A stretch of DNA of 64,000 bases from Polyangia bacterium (GTDB lineage: Bacteria > Myxococcota_A > Polyangia > Nannocystales > Nannocystaceae). Location: assembly GCA_030430565.1 (NCBI GenBank), contig JAUIKS010000007.1, positions 124,001 through 188,000 of the forward strand, given 5' to 3'. Position numbers and translations under genes: made by a program. Under the pieces are notes generated by a model. The model saw nothing but the letters and a program-made list of their open reading frames with translations. It was not told where the DNA came from and did no database searches. Position 1 is the stretch's first letter; each line of letters opens with the position of its first letter. Below, piece by piece: positions 1-8,066 of this stretch.

Positions 1-1
1 G

Positions 2-511
2 GCGACCGCCGGCGCTGACAACCCCGATCGCGGGGACACCCTGTGCGCCCTCGGGGCGGCCCAGCGCGCGCTGGGCCGCGTCGACGAGGCGCGCGCCGCC
101 TACGGCGAGGCCGCGAAGATCTACGAGGCGGTGCTCGAGGCGGGCGATGACCCCGGCCCCCGGCTAGCGACGCCGCTCGTCGCCCTCGGCGAGCTCGCGC
201 GCGAGGCTGATAAACCCGGGGAGGCGGTGTCGCTGTTGAAGCGGGCGCTCGCGTGGCAGCTCCGGCAGCGCGCGTCGGCCGATGAGCAGGCGAGGACCCG
301 CTTCACGCTGGCGCGCGCGCTGGTCGAGAGCGTCGCCCGGGTCGACGAGGACGCGCTCGCGCTGCGTCGCGAGGAGATCGCCGAGGCGCTGGCGCTCGCC
401 GACGAGGCGCTCGCCGCCTACGCGACCGGGGCGCCCGAGCGGGCGGAGCTCGAGCGCTGGATCGACGCGGTAGAGCGCGGGCGCGGGTCGAGCTCTCGAG
501 CTCAGCCCTGA
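2..511 (+). CDS. C-terminal part of a TPR-repeat protein (partial)
   Basis: The frame is open from the window edge to a TGA and has no start inside the window, so this is the 3' end of a longer gene. The visible 169 residues are Ala/Leu/Glu-rich amphipathic helices with TPR-like spacing (an AAYGEAAKIYEAV helix, then ATPLVALGELAREA, then a pair around AVSLLKRALAWQ and RTRFTLARALV). In this lineage such TPR tails are common on Ser/Thr kinases and on tetratricopeptide scaffold proteins, but no kinase domain is visible here, so the N-terminal identity is unknown. The gene converges on the TerB-like gene, and the two overlap by about 10 bases at their stop codons. Confidence 0.75.
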   Translation, partial: ATAGADNPDRGDTLCALGAAQRALGRVDEARAAYGEAAKIYEAVLEAGDDPGPRLATPLVALGELAREADKPGEAVSLLKRALAWQLRQRASADEQARTRFTLARALVESVARVDEDALALRREEIAEALALADEALAAYATGAPERAELERWIDAVERGRGSSSRAQP

Positions 512-1017
512 TCCTGGCCCTGATCTTGGTCTTGGTGAAATTTCGTGCGCTGCGGGTACAGCAGCTCGACGCGCATGCGCCGGACCTGCTCCTCGACGCG
601 CACCAGCGCCTCGATCTGCTGCACGAGCGCCAGCGGGATCTCGAGCGTCTCGGCGGCCGCGAGCAGCAGCGCGCGCTCGGACTCGTGGTAGCCGTCGGCG
701 CTCGAGACCTTGATCGCGTCGTAGAGGAAGGCGTAGGAGCCGTCGGAGCCGGCGACCTCGTAGAGCCGCTGCACGGCGGCCTTGAGGTCGACCTCGCGGT
801 GATCGATGCGCGTCCACGAGTGGAGCAGCTCGTCGGGGATGCCCATCGCGCGGCCGCGCCCGAGGAGGTAGTCCCACTCCGCGTCGGACACCTCGCCGTC
901 GCCGCCGACGATCTTCAGGAGCACCGGGATGTAGGCCTGGATGACCTCCAGCGGCCACTCGATCGCGACGCCGTAGATCTCGCGCTGCATGTGATCGTGC
1001 GGGATGGTTCGTGACAC
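502..1017 (-). CDS. TerB-like (tellurite-resistance/DUF533-type) protein
   Basis: A protein of about 171 aa, all helical, with acidic helix-loop elements: KIVGGDGEVSDAEWDYL near the start and a second half with EVAGSDGSYAFLYDAIKVSSADGYHESERALL. These paired D-G-x-[VY]-[SA]-x-x-E motifs are typical of the TerB fold, whose acidic residues are thought to bind metal. A GTG at 1017 preceded by GAGAGG at about 9 nt is preferred; an ATG at 990 is the alternative, and an upstream TTG (1074) has no ribosome site. The last residues are a short Gln/Asp/Gly repeat (HQDQDQGQDQG), which looks like low-complexity drift. Cytosolic; function not assignable beyond the family. The PP2C/kinase/vWA operon at 10-19 kb belongs to the wider Ter-associated gene network, but it is not adjacent. 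Confidence 0.8.
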   Translation of the reverse strand: MSRTIPHDHMQREIYGVAIEWPLEVIQAYIPVLLKIVGGDGEVSDAEWDYLLGRGRAMGIPDELLHSWTRIDHREVDLKAAVQRLYEVAGSDGSYAFLYDAIKVSSADGYHESERALLLAAAETLEIPLALVQQIEALVRVEEQVRRMRVELLYPQRTKFHQDQDQGQDQG

Positions 1018-1128
1018 TGACGTAATCCTCTCGTCGGGCCTGCAAGCGTACGCGTCGTAGCGAGGCCTCCGCAACGTCGCGCGAGCGGGCGTGCGCGGGC
1101 GAACGCGGAGGCGCGCGCGCGTTTGTAT

Positions 1129-1144
1129 ATGTCTTAAGAGTCAT
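1129..1144. promoter_or_regulatory. Candidate operator, ATGT-ACAT-type palindrome (copy 1)
   Basis: The imperfect palindrome ATGTCTTAAGAGTCAT sits in an AT-rich patch between the stop of the DUF4188 gene and the start of the TerB-like gene. It resembles similar sites at 9764, 23906, 34364 and 59575 in this window (general form ATGTnCT-N2-AGnACAT). No regulator is identified; the match may be partly due to chance. Confidence 0.3.
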
Positions 1145-1151
1145 GAGTGAA

Positions 1152-1649
1152 CTAGGCCGCGCGGGCCCGCTCGCGCGCGCTCGCGCCGGCGGCGAGGCGA
1201 CCCGCGGCGGTCTTGAGCGCGCCCTCGGCGGGGACCAGCGGCCCGACCTTGCCGAGCCCGAAGGGCGGCATGTGCACGTAGACGGACTCGTGGGCGCCGG
1301 GCTCGATGACGTAGGTCTCGTGCCAGATCCCGACGGCCCCGCCGAGGCCCCAGCGCTTGACCCACCGCCGCCAGGCGGGGACGTGCGCGCGCTCTTTGTC
1401 GCGCGCGTAGGCCTGCAGATCCTCGAGCGAGCGCCAGTACTGGACCGAGAGCGTGGTGCGGCCGCCGTACTGCTCGAACGAGAGCAGCCCGGAGTCGGGG
1501 TCGCGCTGGAGCTCGCGCATGATCCGGCTGAAGGCCCGCGTGACGCCCCAGATGATCGGGATCATCCACCACTTGTTGATGCGCGCGCCGATCAGGAAGA
1601 CGACGAATCCGCGGTCGGGGGACACAGTGAGACGGTCAGGGTGAATCAT
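1152..1649 (-). CDS. DUF4188-family protein (predicted monooxygenase-like, dimeric alpha/beta barrel)
   Basis: A 165-aa protein. The central segment has INKWWMIPIIW, then FSRIMRELQRDPDSGLLSFEQ, then TTLSVQYWRSLEDLQAYARDKERAHVPAWRRW and IWHETYVIEPGAHESVYVHMPPFGLGKVG. This is the hallmark layout of DUF4188, a ferredoxin-like alpha/beta-barrel family related to small haem-independent monooxygenases and aldoxime-dehydratase-like proteins. The ATG at 1649 has GGAG eight bases upstream. It is transcribed divergently from the TetR gene across a 107-bp spacer with a strong palindrome, so it is the likely target of that repressor. The substrate is unknown; TetR/DUF4188 pairs usually suggest response to a small hydrophobic compound (inference). 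Confidence 0.85.
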   Translation of the reverse strand: MIHPDRLTVSPDRGFVVFLIGARINKWWMIPIIWGVTRAFSRIMRELQRDPDSGLLSFEQYGGRTTLSVQYWRSLEDLQAYARDKERAHVPAWRRWVKRWGLGGAVGIWHETYVIEPGAHESVYVHMPPFGLGKVGPLVPAEGALKTAAGRLAAGASARERARAA

Positions 1650-1717
1650 CGGGCTCGCTCCTCGCTAGCGACATATGTTGTCGCTGTCATCATTGTTGTC
1701 AGTGTAAACATACGCGG

Positions 1718-1738
1718 AATGTTGATGCTGTCAACATT
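1718..1738. promoter_or_regulatory. Probable TetR operator between divergent DUF4188 and tetR genes
   Basis: A perfect inverted repeat with 8-base arms AATGTTGA / TCAACATT around a 5-base spacer lies 18 bp before the tetR start, inside an AT-rich stretch unlike the surrounding GC-rich DNA. A weaker related half-site pair (TGTTGTC...GTAAACA) lies just upstream at about 1694-1711. Size and position fit an autoregulatory TetR operator. Confidence 0.7.
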
Positions 1739-1756
1739 TCCGGGCAAACTTTCTTC

Positions 1757-2344
1757 ATGTCGCGTCGACGCCGGGCCAGCTACCACCACGGGGACCTTCG
1801 CGCCGCCCTGCTCGAGGCCGCCGTGGGCCTGATCGGCGAGCGCGGGCTGCACGGGCTGAGCCTGCGCGAATGCGCGCGGCGGGCCGGCGTCTCACACGCC
1901 GCGCCGTATCGCCACTTCGCCGACCGCGGCGCGCTCTTGCTCGCGATCGCGGAGCAGGGCTTCGCGTGGCTGATGGAAGCTGGCCAAAAAGCCATGGAGG
2001 GGATCGACGAGCCGCGCGCGCGCATTGACGCCTACGGCGCGGCCTACGTGCGCTTCGCCTACGAGCGCCCGGTCCACCACCGCGTGATGTTCTCGAGCGA
2101 GCTGCCGGAGAGCGGCGACGCGACGGACAGCGGCGCGTTCGACCTGCTCATGAAGGCAGCCGCCGTCTTGCCGGGCGCCGACGACGACCCGACCTTGACC
2201 GGGCTGGCCTCGTGGTCGCTGGTCCACGGGCTGTCGATGCTGATCCTCGATCAGCGCATCCCGGCCGAGAAGGTCGGCTCCGCCGCCGAGGTCGAGGCGC
2301 TCGCCCACGAGCTGTTTCGCCAGTGGCGCGGCCCGCTGTCGTGA
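1757..2344 (+). CDS. TetR/AcrR-family transcriptional repressor
   Basis: A 195-aa protein. Residues 9-55 form the canonical TetR DNA-binding domain: YHHGDLRAALLEAAVGLIGERG, a second helix LSLRECARRAGVS and the recognition helix HAAPYRHFADRGALLLAIA. The YHHGDLR start and the C-terminal ligand domain (PRARIDAYGAAYVRFAYERPVHHRVMF...; LVHGLSMLIL) match the subgroup with a TetR_C_33/WHG-type effector domain. It is divergent from the DUF4188 gene with a 21-bp palindrome between them, so local repression and autoregulation are likely. The effector is unknown. Confidence 0.92.
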   Translation: MSRRRRASYHHGDLRAALLEAAVGLIGERGLHGLSLRECARRAGVSHAAPYRHFADRGALLLAIAEQGFAWLMEAGQKAMEGIDEPRARIDAYGAAYVRFAYERPVHHRVMFSSELPESGDATDSGAFDLLMKAAAVLPGADDDPTLTGLASWSLVHGLSMLILDQRIPAEKVGSAAEVEALAHELFRQWRGPLS

Positions 2345-2362
2345 GCGCGGCTCAGCGCTCGC

Positions 2363-3502
2363 TCACTCGCCCATGCAGCCCTGGGTGTTGAACAGCATCT
2401 CGAGGGAGCCGACGAATTCTTGGGTCAGCGTGTCGGCGTCGTCGCAGATGTTGGCGACCGCGGTGTTGTCGTTGATGAACAGCCCGACGAACTCGTGCAG
2501 CCGCGGGCTCGCGCCCGCGTCGCAGCCGTCCTGCGTCGTCTCGGGCCCGATCAGCGCGGCGATCGAGATGTTCTCGGGGGTGAAGTTGTTGGCCTCGAAC
2601 AGCTCTGGGAACCAGTCGTTCGGATCGTTCGGCGAGCCGTAGCCGTCGGGGTGGTTGTCCATGTCGTCATCGATGTCCGTGATGAGCAGGATCGCGAGCG
2701 GCGCCTCGGGCCGGAAGAAGCCCTCGTTGCAGGCTCCCGGCGCGTTGAGCTCGGGGCTGATCGCGTTGAGCAGCGCCTGGGCCGGGCGCGGGTTCTGCTC
2801 GCCCTCGATGTTGGTCGAGCCCGCGCCGGCGATGCACAAGAGCGCCGGCCCGAGCTCGTCGGTCTCGTCGACGTAGGGGCGGCCGCTCGTGTGCATCGCG
2901 GCGCAGTCCTCACCGCTCGCCTTGGTGATCAGGCTGCCCAGCCCCTGGCACTTTTCGTCGTTGTGCCCGATCTCGGACGCGAAGGTGAAGCCGACGTGGT
3001 AGCTGCAGTAATTCGAGATCGCCTCCTCGAGCCCGCTGAACAGCTCGAAGAACACCGCGATCACCTTGTCCTCGAAGGCCTCCATCGACATCGACTGATC
3101 GATGACGACGAGCACGTCGATCGCGTCGCACTCGCAGGCGGGGCCGGTCGTCGCCGCGCTCGTGGTCTCCGAGCTCGTCTCGCTGATCGGGCTGGTCGAG
3201 CTGCTGGTGGAGGGGTCGGTGGTGGCGGGGCTGGTCGTGTCGGTCGAGCTGCCGGGGCCGACGGTCGAGCTCGAGCCGCCCGCGGTCGTGCTCGTGCTGG
3301 TCTCGCCGACCGAGTCGTCGCTGGTGGCCGGCGAGCCGCCGCACAAGCCGTTCTCGCAGCGCAGGTCAGGCCCGCAGTCCGCGTTGGACTGGCACGTCTT
3401 GCCCGCCAAGAACCCGCCGGAGAAGCAGCCGGTGAGCAGCGCGACCGCGCCGGTGAGCGCGAGCAGCGTGCTGCGCGAAGCGTCTCGCCTGGCCCATGCC
3501 AT
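2363..3502 (-). CDS. Lipoprotein with a von Willebrand factor A domain
   Basis: A 379-aa protein. Signal peptide with lipobox LLTGC (lipidated Cys26), then a small disulfide module (CQSNADCGPDLRCENGLCG), a Ser/Thr/Gly linker of about 70 residues, and from about residue 128 a vWA fold: DVLVVIDQSMSM carries the MIDAS DxSxS, and AILLITDIDDDMDNHPDGYG gives a later acidic metal-site loop. The C-terminal part holds paired cysteines (CDAGASP, CDDADTL, CMGE). It is predicted to be tethered to the outside of a membrane and to bind a divalent cation and a protein partner. Families of this shape (lipobox, STG linker, domain) are expanded in Nannocystaceae. The ligand is unknown. Confidence 0.85.
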   Translation of the reverse strand: MAWARRDASRSTLLALTGAVALLTGCFSGGFLAGKTCQSNADCGPDLRCENGLCGGSPATSDDSVGETSTSTTAGGSSSTVGPGSSTDTTSPATTDPSTSSSTSPISETSSETTSAATTGPACECDAIDVLVVIDQSMSMEAFEDKVIAVFFELFSGLEEAISNYCSYHVGFTFASEIGHNDEKCQGLGSLITKASGEDCAAMHTSGRPYVDETDELGPALLCIAGAGSTNIEGEQNPRPAQALLNAISPELNAPGACNEGFFRPEAPLAILLITDIDDDMDNHPDGYGSPNDPNDWFPELFEANNFTPENISIAALIGPETTQDGCDAGASPRLHEFVGLFINDNTAVANICDDADTLTQEFVGSLEMLFNTQGCMGE

Positions 3503-3694
3503 CCCCGTCTCCTACTTCCCCAGGTTCACGCTCGCGCCCACGCGCTCGTCGTCAGCCACCGTCGAGTTTGTCATGAGCCCATAGGGCATGTCACCGCAAA
3601 CGCGTGGTCACGCCGGCGCGCCGGCCCCCGGGCCGCGCGCGGATCTCAGGCGCCGCGCCGGGCAGATTCGCACCTTGAGCGGTGAATCCGTTGT

Positions 3695-4714
3695 ATGTAC
3701 GATTCGTTCGTGAACGGCACCCGCGCGTCGCTCAACGGTTGGCGTTGCCCCCTGGGGAACGTGCTCCAACGGTCAGCCGCGAGCGCGCTCGCCCTCAGCC
3801 TCGCGCTCGCGTCCGTCGCACCCGCGGGCGCCGCCCCGGGGAAGTCCGGCAAGCGCAAGGGCAAGCAGGCCGACAGCGCCGATCCCCTCGCGAAGGTCTC
3901 TGAGGACATCCGTAAGGGGCAGGAGCGTTTTGACATCGCGGACTACGAGGGCGCGGTCGAGCACTGGTCCAAGGCCTACGTCGGCCTCCCCGACGGCGAG
4001 GACGCGGCGGCCTTCCGCACGACGCTCGCCTACCAGATCTCGACCGCGTGCCGGAAGGCCTACGAGGTCGGCCACGACATCGAGTACCTGCACAAGGCCG
4101 CGCACCTGCTCGAGCAGTACCGCGAGAGCCTCGGCCCCGAGGACGAGGAGGCGCGGGCCTCGGCCGACGAGGTGCTCGGCGAGCTGCGGACCGAGATCGA
4201 GCAGGAAGAGAACGCGCGCAAGGCCGAGCGCGCCAAGTCCGAGGAGGGGCTCTCGGAGCTGCGTGACGAGATCCGCGCCGAGGAGGAGCGCAAGGCTCGC
4301 GAGGCCGAGCGCAAGGCCGAGGAGGAGCGCGCCGCGCGGGAGCGAGATGACCGCGCGCGCGCGAACCAGCGTGGTCAGCAGCTACAGATCTCCGGCGGCG
4401 TCGCGCTCGGCGTCGGCGCGGTCTGCCTCGGCGTCATGGGCTTCGCGCTCGCGCGCGGCGGCGGTCTCGATCAGCAGGGGCAGGAGGAGCTGGCGATGTC
4501 GATGGATGTCAACTCGCCGACCCTCGAGGACATCCGCGACCAGGGCGTGACCATGAACCGGCTCTCGATCGGCATGGGCGTGACCGGCGGCGTGCTCGCC
4601 GTGACGGGCGCGGCGCTGCTGGCGATCGGCTCGCTGCAGCGCAAGCGGGCGACCGCGGTGGTCCCGGCGCTGGGGCCCGGCTACGCGGGCGTGGGCGTGC
4701 TCCGGCGGTTCTGA
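3695..4714 (+). CDS. TPR/coiled-coil membrane protein
   Basis: A 339-aa protein. N-terminal signal-type hydrophobic segment (ASALALSLALASVAPAGAAPG, about residues 29-48), a basic linker, then TPR-like helices (RKGQERFDIADYEGAVEHWSKAYVGLP...; AYQISTACRKAYEVGHDIEYLHKAAHLLEQY), a charged coiled coil rich in Ala/Glu/Arg/Lys (about 150-225), and two C-terminal hydrophobic segments (LQISGGVALGVGAVCLGVMGFALA and LSIGMGVTGGVLAVTGAALLAIG). This matches a recurrent myxobacterial architecture of periplasmic TPR domain plus a membrane hairpin, similar to the protein at 47.9-49.6 kb. Role unknown; probably an envelope scaffold. The start may be the later GTG or an internal Met, since the N-terminal 25 residues are not signal-like. 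Confidence 0.75.
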   Translation: MYDSFVNGTRASLNGWRCPLGNVLQRSAASALALSLALASVAPAGAAPGKSGKRKGKQADSADPLAKVSEDIRKGQERFDIADYEGAVEHWSKAYVGLPDGEDAAAFRTTLAYQISTACRKAYEVGHDIEYLHKAAHLLEQYRESLGPEDEEARASADEVLGELRTEIEQEENARKAERAKSEEGLSELRDEIRAEEERKAREAERKAEEERAARERDDRARANQRGQQLQISGGVALGVGAVCLGVMGFALARGGGLDQQGQEELAMSMDVNSPTLEDIRDQGVTMNRLSIGMGVTGGVLAVTGAALLAIGSLQRKRATAVVPALGPGYAGVGVLRRF

Positions 4715-4821
4715 CGAGCCCGACAGCGCCCGGCGCGTAGAGCTGCGACCGCGCGCCCCGGGCGTGTCGACCCGCTCGTGAGCGCGCGGTATGGTCTCCC
4801 GGCTCGCGCCTCGCGTCTTCC

Positions 4822-5886
4822 ATGTCTTCCCGGTCACAGTCCATCACGCGGCTCGTGCTCGTCGTGCTCGGGATCGCCGTCGTGGGCGTCGTGTTCTTCT
4901 TGTTGCTCGCGCGCCCGCCCAGCCTCGTCAGCCTCGCCAATCAAGAGGGCGTCACGCAGCTGACGATCCGCTCGCCGATCGGCTACTGGCAGCGCGAGCG
5001 CTTCACCCGGCTGCTGCCGCCGGTGCGCCTGCCGTCGTCGAGCGCGAAGATCGAGCAGATCGAGATCTGGATCCGGATCCCCGACGGCGCGAAGATCGGC
5101 GTCGAGACCGCCCCGGCCGTCGCGGGCGACGACGGCGAGGCGACGCCGATGCTGCGCTTTCCGCCCGGCACCGTCGTCGATCGGGTCGAGTACGCCGGCG
5201 AGGGCACGCGACGCTTCGTCGCCGACGTCCGCGGGACTCGCTTCGGCGACGACGGGCGCGAGCGCTTCCGCGTGCTTCGTCCGGAGCGCCCGGGCCCGGG
5301 CGGGCGGCTGCGCGGCTTCGAATGGGATCGCGGCGACGAGGCCCAGCAGCGCGAGGTCACCGAGGCGCTGCTCGACTTCGTCGGGCAGACCAAGCCGTTC
5401 ACCGCCATGGAGGCGGGCAAGCGCGAGCGCGCGCTCACGCGGCTGCGCAAGATCAACGACTGCGCCGGCTGTCACGCGGCGATGCGCCCGGCGAATCAGC
5501 GGCTCGGCGAGCACGGGCGGGCCAACCGGCGCACCGACGCGAGCGGGATGTACACGCCCCAGACCGTGCTCGAGGACGCCGCGCCGACCGAGAGCTACCG
5601 GCCGCGCGATCCCAACGTCGGCGACCCCTTCATCTCGATCCGCTGCCCCGACGGCGCGGCGGCTGAGCGCGCGCCGGCCAAGGCGCCCGGCGAGCCGCCG
5701 GGTCACGCGCGCTGCCCGGGCGGCCAAGTCCCCGTCGCGAGCTACGCGCTCACGGCGGCGCTGGCGGCCGGGGCTCCGCGCGCGCGCGCCGTGTGTGACG
5801 CGCGCGAGTATCTCTACCGCCATCTCGACGAGGCCGCGCGCGCGGTCTTCGAGGACGCGCTCCAGCCGTGCCGCGCCGGCGCGTAA
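4822..5886 (+). CDS. Membrane-anchored cytochrome-c-like protein with one haem motif
   Basis: A 354-aa protein. One N-terminal membrane anchor (residues about 9-31, LVLVVLGIAVVGVVFFLLLA) with no cleavage site, a beta-rich region to about residue 170, then a helical part with a single CxxCH haem-attachment motif, C214-A-G-C217-H218, in the context RKINDCAGCHAAMRP. The C-terminal region contains four further Cys residues (IRCPDG, ARCPGG, AVCDAR, QPCRAGA) that could pair as disulfides. It is the first gene of a tight operon with the DUF692 and DUF2063 genes (30 bp to the next start), so it may supply or accept electrons for that iron oxygenase, or the pairing may be incidental. I do not recognise a named family for the whole chain. 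Confidence 0.75.
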   Translation: MSSRSQSITRLVLVVLGIAVVGVVFFLLLARPPSLVSLANQEGVTQLTIRSPIGYWQRERFTRLLPPVRLPSSSAKIEQIEIWIRIPDGAKIGVETAPAVAGDDGEATPMLRFPPGTVVDRVEYAGEGTRRFVADVRGTRFGDDGRERFRVLRPERPGPGGRLRGFEWDRGDEAQQREVTEALLDFVGQTKPFTAMEAGKRERALTRLRKINDCAGCHAAMRPANQRLGEHGRANRRTDASGMYTPQTVLEDAAPTESYRPRDPNVGDPFISIRCPDGAAAERAPAKAPGEPPGHARCPGGQVPVASYALTAALAAGAPRARAVCDAREYLYRHLDEAARAVFEDALQPCRAGA

Positions 5887-5916
5887 CACCCGACCGCGAG
5901 AGCAGGTTCAACAAAC

Positions 5917-6918
5917 ATGTCCTCTAACACACCAGCGGGAGTCGGCGTCGGGCTGCGGCGGCCGCACTACGACGAGCTGCTCGCCGCGATCGAGGACGAC
6001 GCGCTGCTCGGCGCGCGCGCCCCGGCCTGGCTCGAGATCATCCCTGAGAACTTCGTCGACCGCGGCGGCATGCAGCGCGCCGTGCTCGCGCGCTGCCGCG
6101 AGCGCTGGCCGATCGTGACCCACGGCGTCTCGGCCTCGATCGGGGGGCCCGACCCCTTCGACGAGGACTTCATCCGCGGGCTGAAGGCCTTGGTGCACGG
6201 GCTCGACGCGCCCTACTTCACCGAGCACCTCTGCTACGCGTCGGTCGACGGGCGCACGACCTTCGACCTGCTCCCGCTGCCGCGGACCGGCGAGGCCGTC
6301 AAGCACGTCGCCGCGCGGGCGCGCGAGCTCGCCGAGCGGATCGAGCGCCCGCTCGCGCTCGAGAACATCTCCTACTACGCGGTCATGCCCGGCAGCGAGC
6401 TGAGCGAGGGGGAGTTCGTCACCGCCGTGCTCGAGGAGGCCGACTGCGGCTTGATGCTCGACGTCAACAACGTCTACGTCAACGCGGTCAACCATCGGCA
6501 GGACCCGAGCGCGGCGCTGCGCGCCCTGCCGCTCGCGCGCACCCGCCAGATCCATCTCGCGGGGCACATGCGCCAGGGCCCGCGGCTGCTCGATCACCAC
6601 GGCGCGCCGGCTGTCCCCGAGGTCTGGTCGCTGTACCGCGAGGCGCTCGAGCTCGTCGGCCCCGCGCCGACGCTGATCGAGTGGGACACCCACATCCCGC
6701 CGCTCGCAACGGTGCTCGAAGAGGTCCAGCGCGCCCGCGAGATCTGGGACGAGGTGTTCTCGACCCAGACGCGCGACCCGAGCGCGGTCGCGACGTGTGA
6801 CGCCGCGCCGGCGCGCGCGGAGATGTCGGCGGACGAGCCGGCCCGGCGTCGACGCGGCCGCGGCTCGCGTCGCTCCCGGGGACGACGACGCGCGAAGCCG
6901 AAGGCGGGGGTCTCGTGA
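5917..6918 (+). CDS. DUF692 multinuclear non-haem iron oxygenase (MNIO; MbnB/TglH/BufB-like)
   Basis: A 333-aa TIM-barrel enzyme with the full series of DUF692 signatures in order: LEIIPENF, THGVSASIG, TEHLCYAS, LENISYYA, GLMLDVNNVYVNAVNH, IHLAGH and EWDTHIPPL. These His/Asp/Glu residues bind two or three irons. Family members (MbnB, TglH, ChrH, and the BufB/HvfB group) oxidatively modify cysteines of ribosomal peptides. It is followed, overlapping by 4 bp, by its DUF2063 partner, the usual arrangement. No short Cys-rich precursor gene is visible next to it, which is unusual. The C-terminal extension (after about residue 300) is very Arg-rich and ends PKAGVS, beyond the normal barrel end. Confidence 0.92.
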   Translation: MSSNTPAGVGVGLRRPHYDELLAAIEDDALLGARAPAWLEIIPENFVDRGGMQRAVLARCRERWPIVTHGVSASIGGPDPFDEDFIRGLKALVHGLDAPYFTEHLCYASVDGRTTFDLLPLPRTGEAVKHVAARARELAERIERPLALENISYYAVMPGSELSEGEFVTAVLEEADCGLMLDVNNVYVNAVNHRQDPSAALRALPLARTRQIHLAGHMRQGPRLLDHHGAPAVPEVWSLYREALELVGPAPTLIEWDTHIPPLATVLEEVQRAREIWDEVFSTQTRDPSAVATCDAAPARAEMSADEPARRRRGRGSRRSRGRRRAKPKAGVS

Positions 6919-7667
6919 AGCTCGCCGACTTCTTCGCCCGCGCGCCCGACTTCTTGTTCGGCGTGCAGCACCCTCGCGCGTTCGAGCGCGCGCTCGGCCC
7001 GAGCGACTCGGGCACCGCCAACCTCGGCTTCTACCCCGTGCTCGTGCGGCGCAACATCGGCAAGATCCTGCGCGAGGTCTACGGGGGCCTGTGCGCGTAT
7101 ATCGAGCGCGAGCACGGCGAGCTGTTTCGCGAGCTCGTCGAGGCCTACTGGCGCGCGCATCCGCCTCGCGGCTGGGATCCCAATCACCACGCCGCCGCCC
7201 AGTTCCCCGACTTCCTCAGCCGACACCGCGCGCGCGAGCCGAGGCTCACCGACGTGCACGAGGAGCTGGCGGACTTCCACTGGAGCGAGTTCTTGGCCTG
7301 GTCCGCGCTCGACACCTGGCCTGACGAGTGTGGCGTCGACGGGGTCGATCACCGGCTGTTCGTGCGTCAGTACAGCCGCCGGATCCCCGACTTCGCCCGC
7401 GGCGTCGCCAACGACTCGAGCACGCCGCTGCCGCCGCCGACGCCGACGCCGACGCTGGTCTACCGGGATCCGAAGACGCTGCGCACGGCCGTGTTTTACC
7501 CGAGCGTCACCGCGCTCGTGGTGCTCTCGGGCCGGCGCAAGCAGCTCCCGCTCGCGTCGCTCGTCGGCGCCGTCCCGGGCCTCACCGTCGCCATGCTCGA
7601 GTCTGTCGAGCGCGACCTGCTCGAGCGTGGGATCGCCCTCGGCCCGCCCTCGGGATCGGCCGTCTGA
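6915..7667 (+). CDS. DUF2063 partner protein of the MNIO (BufC/HvfC-like)
   Basis: A 250-aa protein starting with GTG that overlaps the DUF692 stop (GTGA), so the two are translationally coupled. The N-terminal DUF2063 domain is recognisable by FFARAPDFLFGVQHPRAFERAL, VRRNIGKILREVYGGLCAYIE and the segment from HPPRGWDPNHHAAAQFPDFL to EELADFHWSEFLAWSALD. The C-terminal part has a Pro-rich linker (PPPTPTPT) and a winged-helix-like end. In characterised MNIO systems this partner recognises the leader of the substrate peptide and delivers it to the oxygenase. The Pro-rich break splits the recognition domain from the C-terminal domain. Confidence 0.88.
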   Translation: MKLADFFARAPDFLFGVQHPRAFERALGPSDSGTANLGFYPVLVRRNIGKILREVYGGLCAYIEREHGELFRELVEAYWRAHPPRGWDPNHHAAAQFPDFLSRHRAREPRLTDVHEELADFHWSEFLAWSALDTWPDECGVDGVDHRLFVRQYSRRIPDFARGVANDSSTPLPPPTPTPTLVYRDPKTLRTAVFYPSVTALVVLSGRRKQLPLASLVGAVPGLTVAMLESVERDLLERGIALGPPSGSAV

Positions 7668-7684
7668 GCCGGAGGAGCGACGCG

Positions 7685-7987
7685 ATGAAGATGTACATCC
7701 TGATCCTCGACGACGTGCCGCCCGGCTTCGCCGTGCTGGCGGCCGCGCACGCGAGCTTGGCGGCGTACCTGCGCTTTCGCGACGCGCCCGAGGTCGAGCG
7801 CTGGCTCAGCGGTCCGTTTTACAAGGTCGTCTGCCGCGTCAACGCCAAGGAGTTCGAGCGCGCGCGCGCGGTCGAGGACAACGTCGTCCTGACCGAATCG
7901 GCGCTGGACGGTCGCGAGGTGGCGATCGCGTTCAAGCCGCGCGAGGAGTGGCCCAAGATGTTCCGCTTCCTCAAGCTCTGGCGCTGA
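7685..7987 (+). CDS. Small peptidyl-tRNA-hydrolase-2-like (PTH2-fold) protein
   Basis: A 100-aa protein. The segments MKMYILILDDVPPGFAVLAAAHASLAAYLRF, FYKVVCRVNAKEFERA, VLTESALDGREVAIAFKPREEWPKMFRFLKLW match a conserved bacterial orphan family whose layout follows the archaeal/eukaryotic Pth2 fold (N-terminal strand, a GxAVxxAAHAS helix, and a [VL]xDxGxTx-like middle replaced here by ESALDGREVAIAF). Whether it hydrolyses peptidyl-tRNA is not known; the Pth2 catalytic residues are only partly recognisable. It begins 18 bp after the DUF2063 gene and ends the operon, just before a large hairpin. Confidence 0.75.
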   Translation: MKMYILILDDVPPGFAVLAAAHASLAAYLRFRDAPEVERWLSGPFYKVVCRVNAKEFERARAVEDNVVLTESALDGREVAIAFKPREEWPKMFRFLKLWR

Positions 7988-8011
7988 CGAGGCCGACCTG
8001 GACGTGACAAA

Positions 8012-8043
8012 GCGAGCGCCGCCCGTGCACGGGCGACGCTCGC
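8012..8043. terminator. Hairpin between convergent genes (possible bidirectional terminator)
   Basis: Nested inverted repeat: 7-base outer arms GCGAGCG / CGCTCGC, a 2-base mismatch, 5-base inner arms GCCCG / CGGGC and a TGCA loop. It lies in the 79-bp gap between the ends of the PTH2-like gene (+) and the Pro/Arg lipoprotein gene (-). No T-run follows, so the terminator role is inferred from position and stem strength. Confidence 0.5.
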
Positions 8044-8066
8044 GTCGAGCTGCTCGGCGCGCTCCC

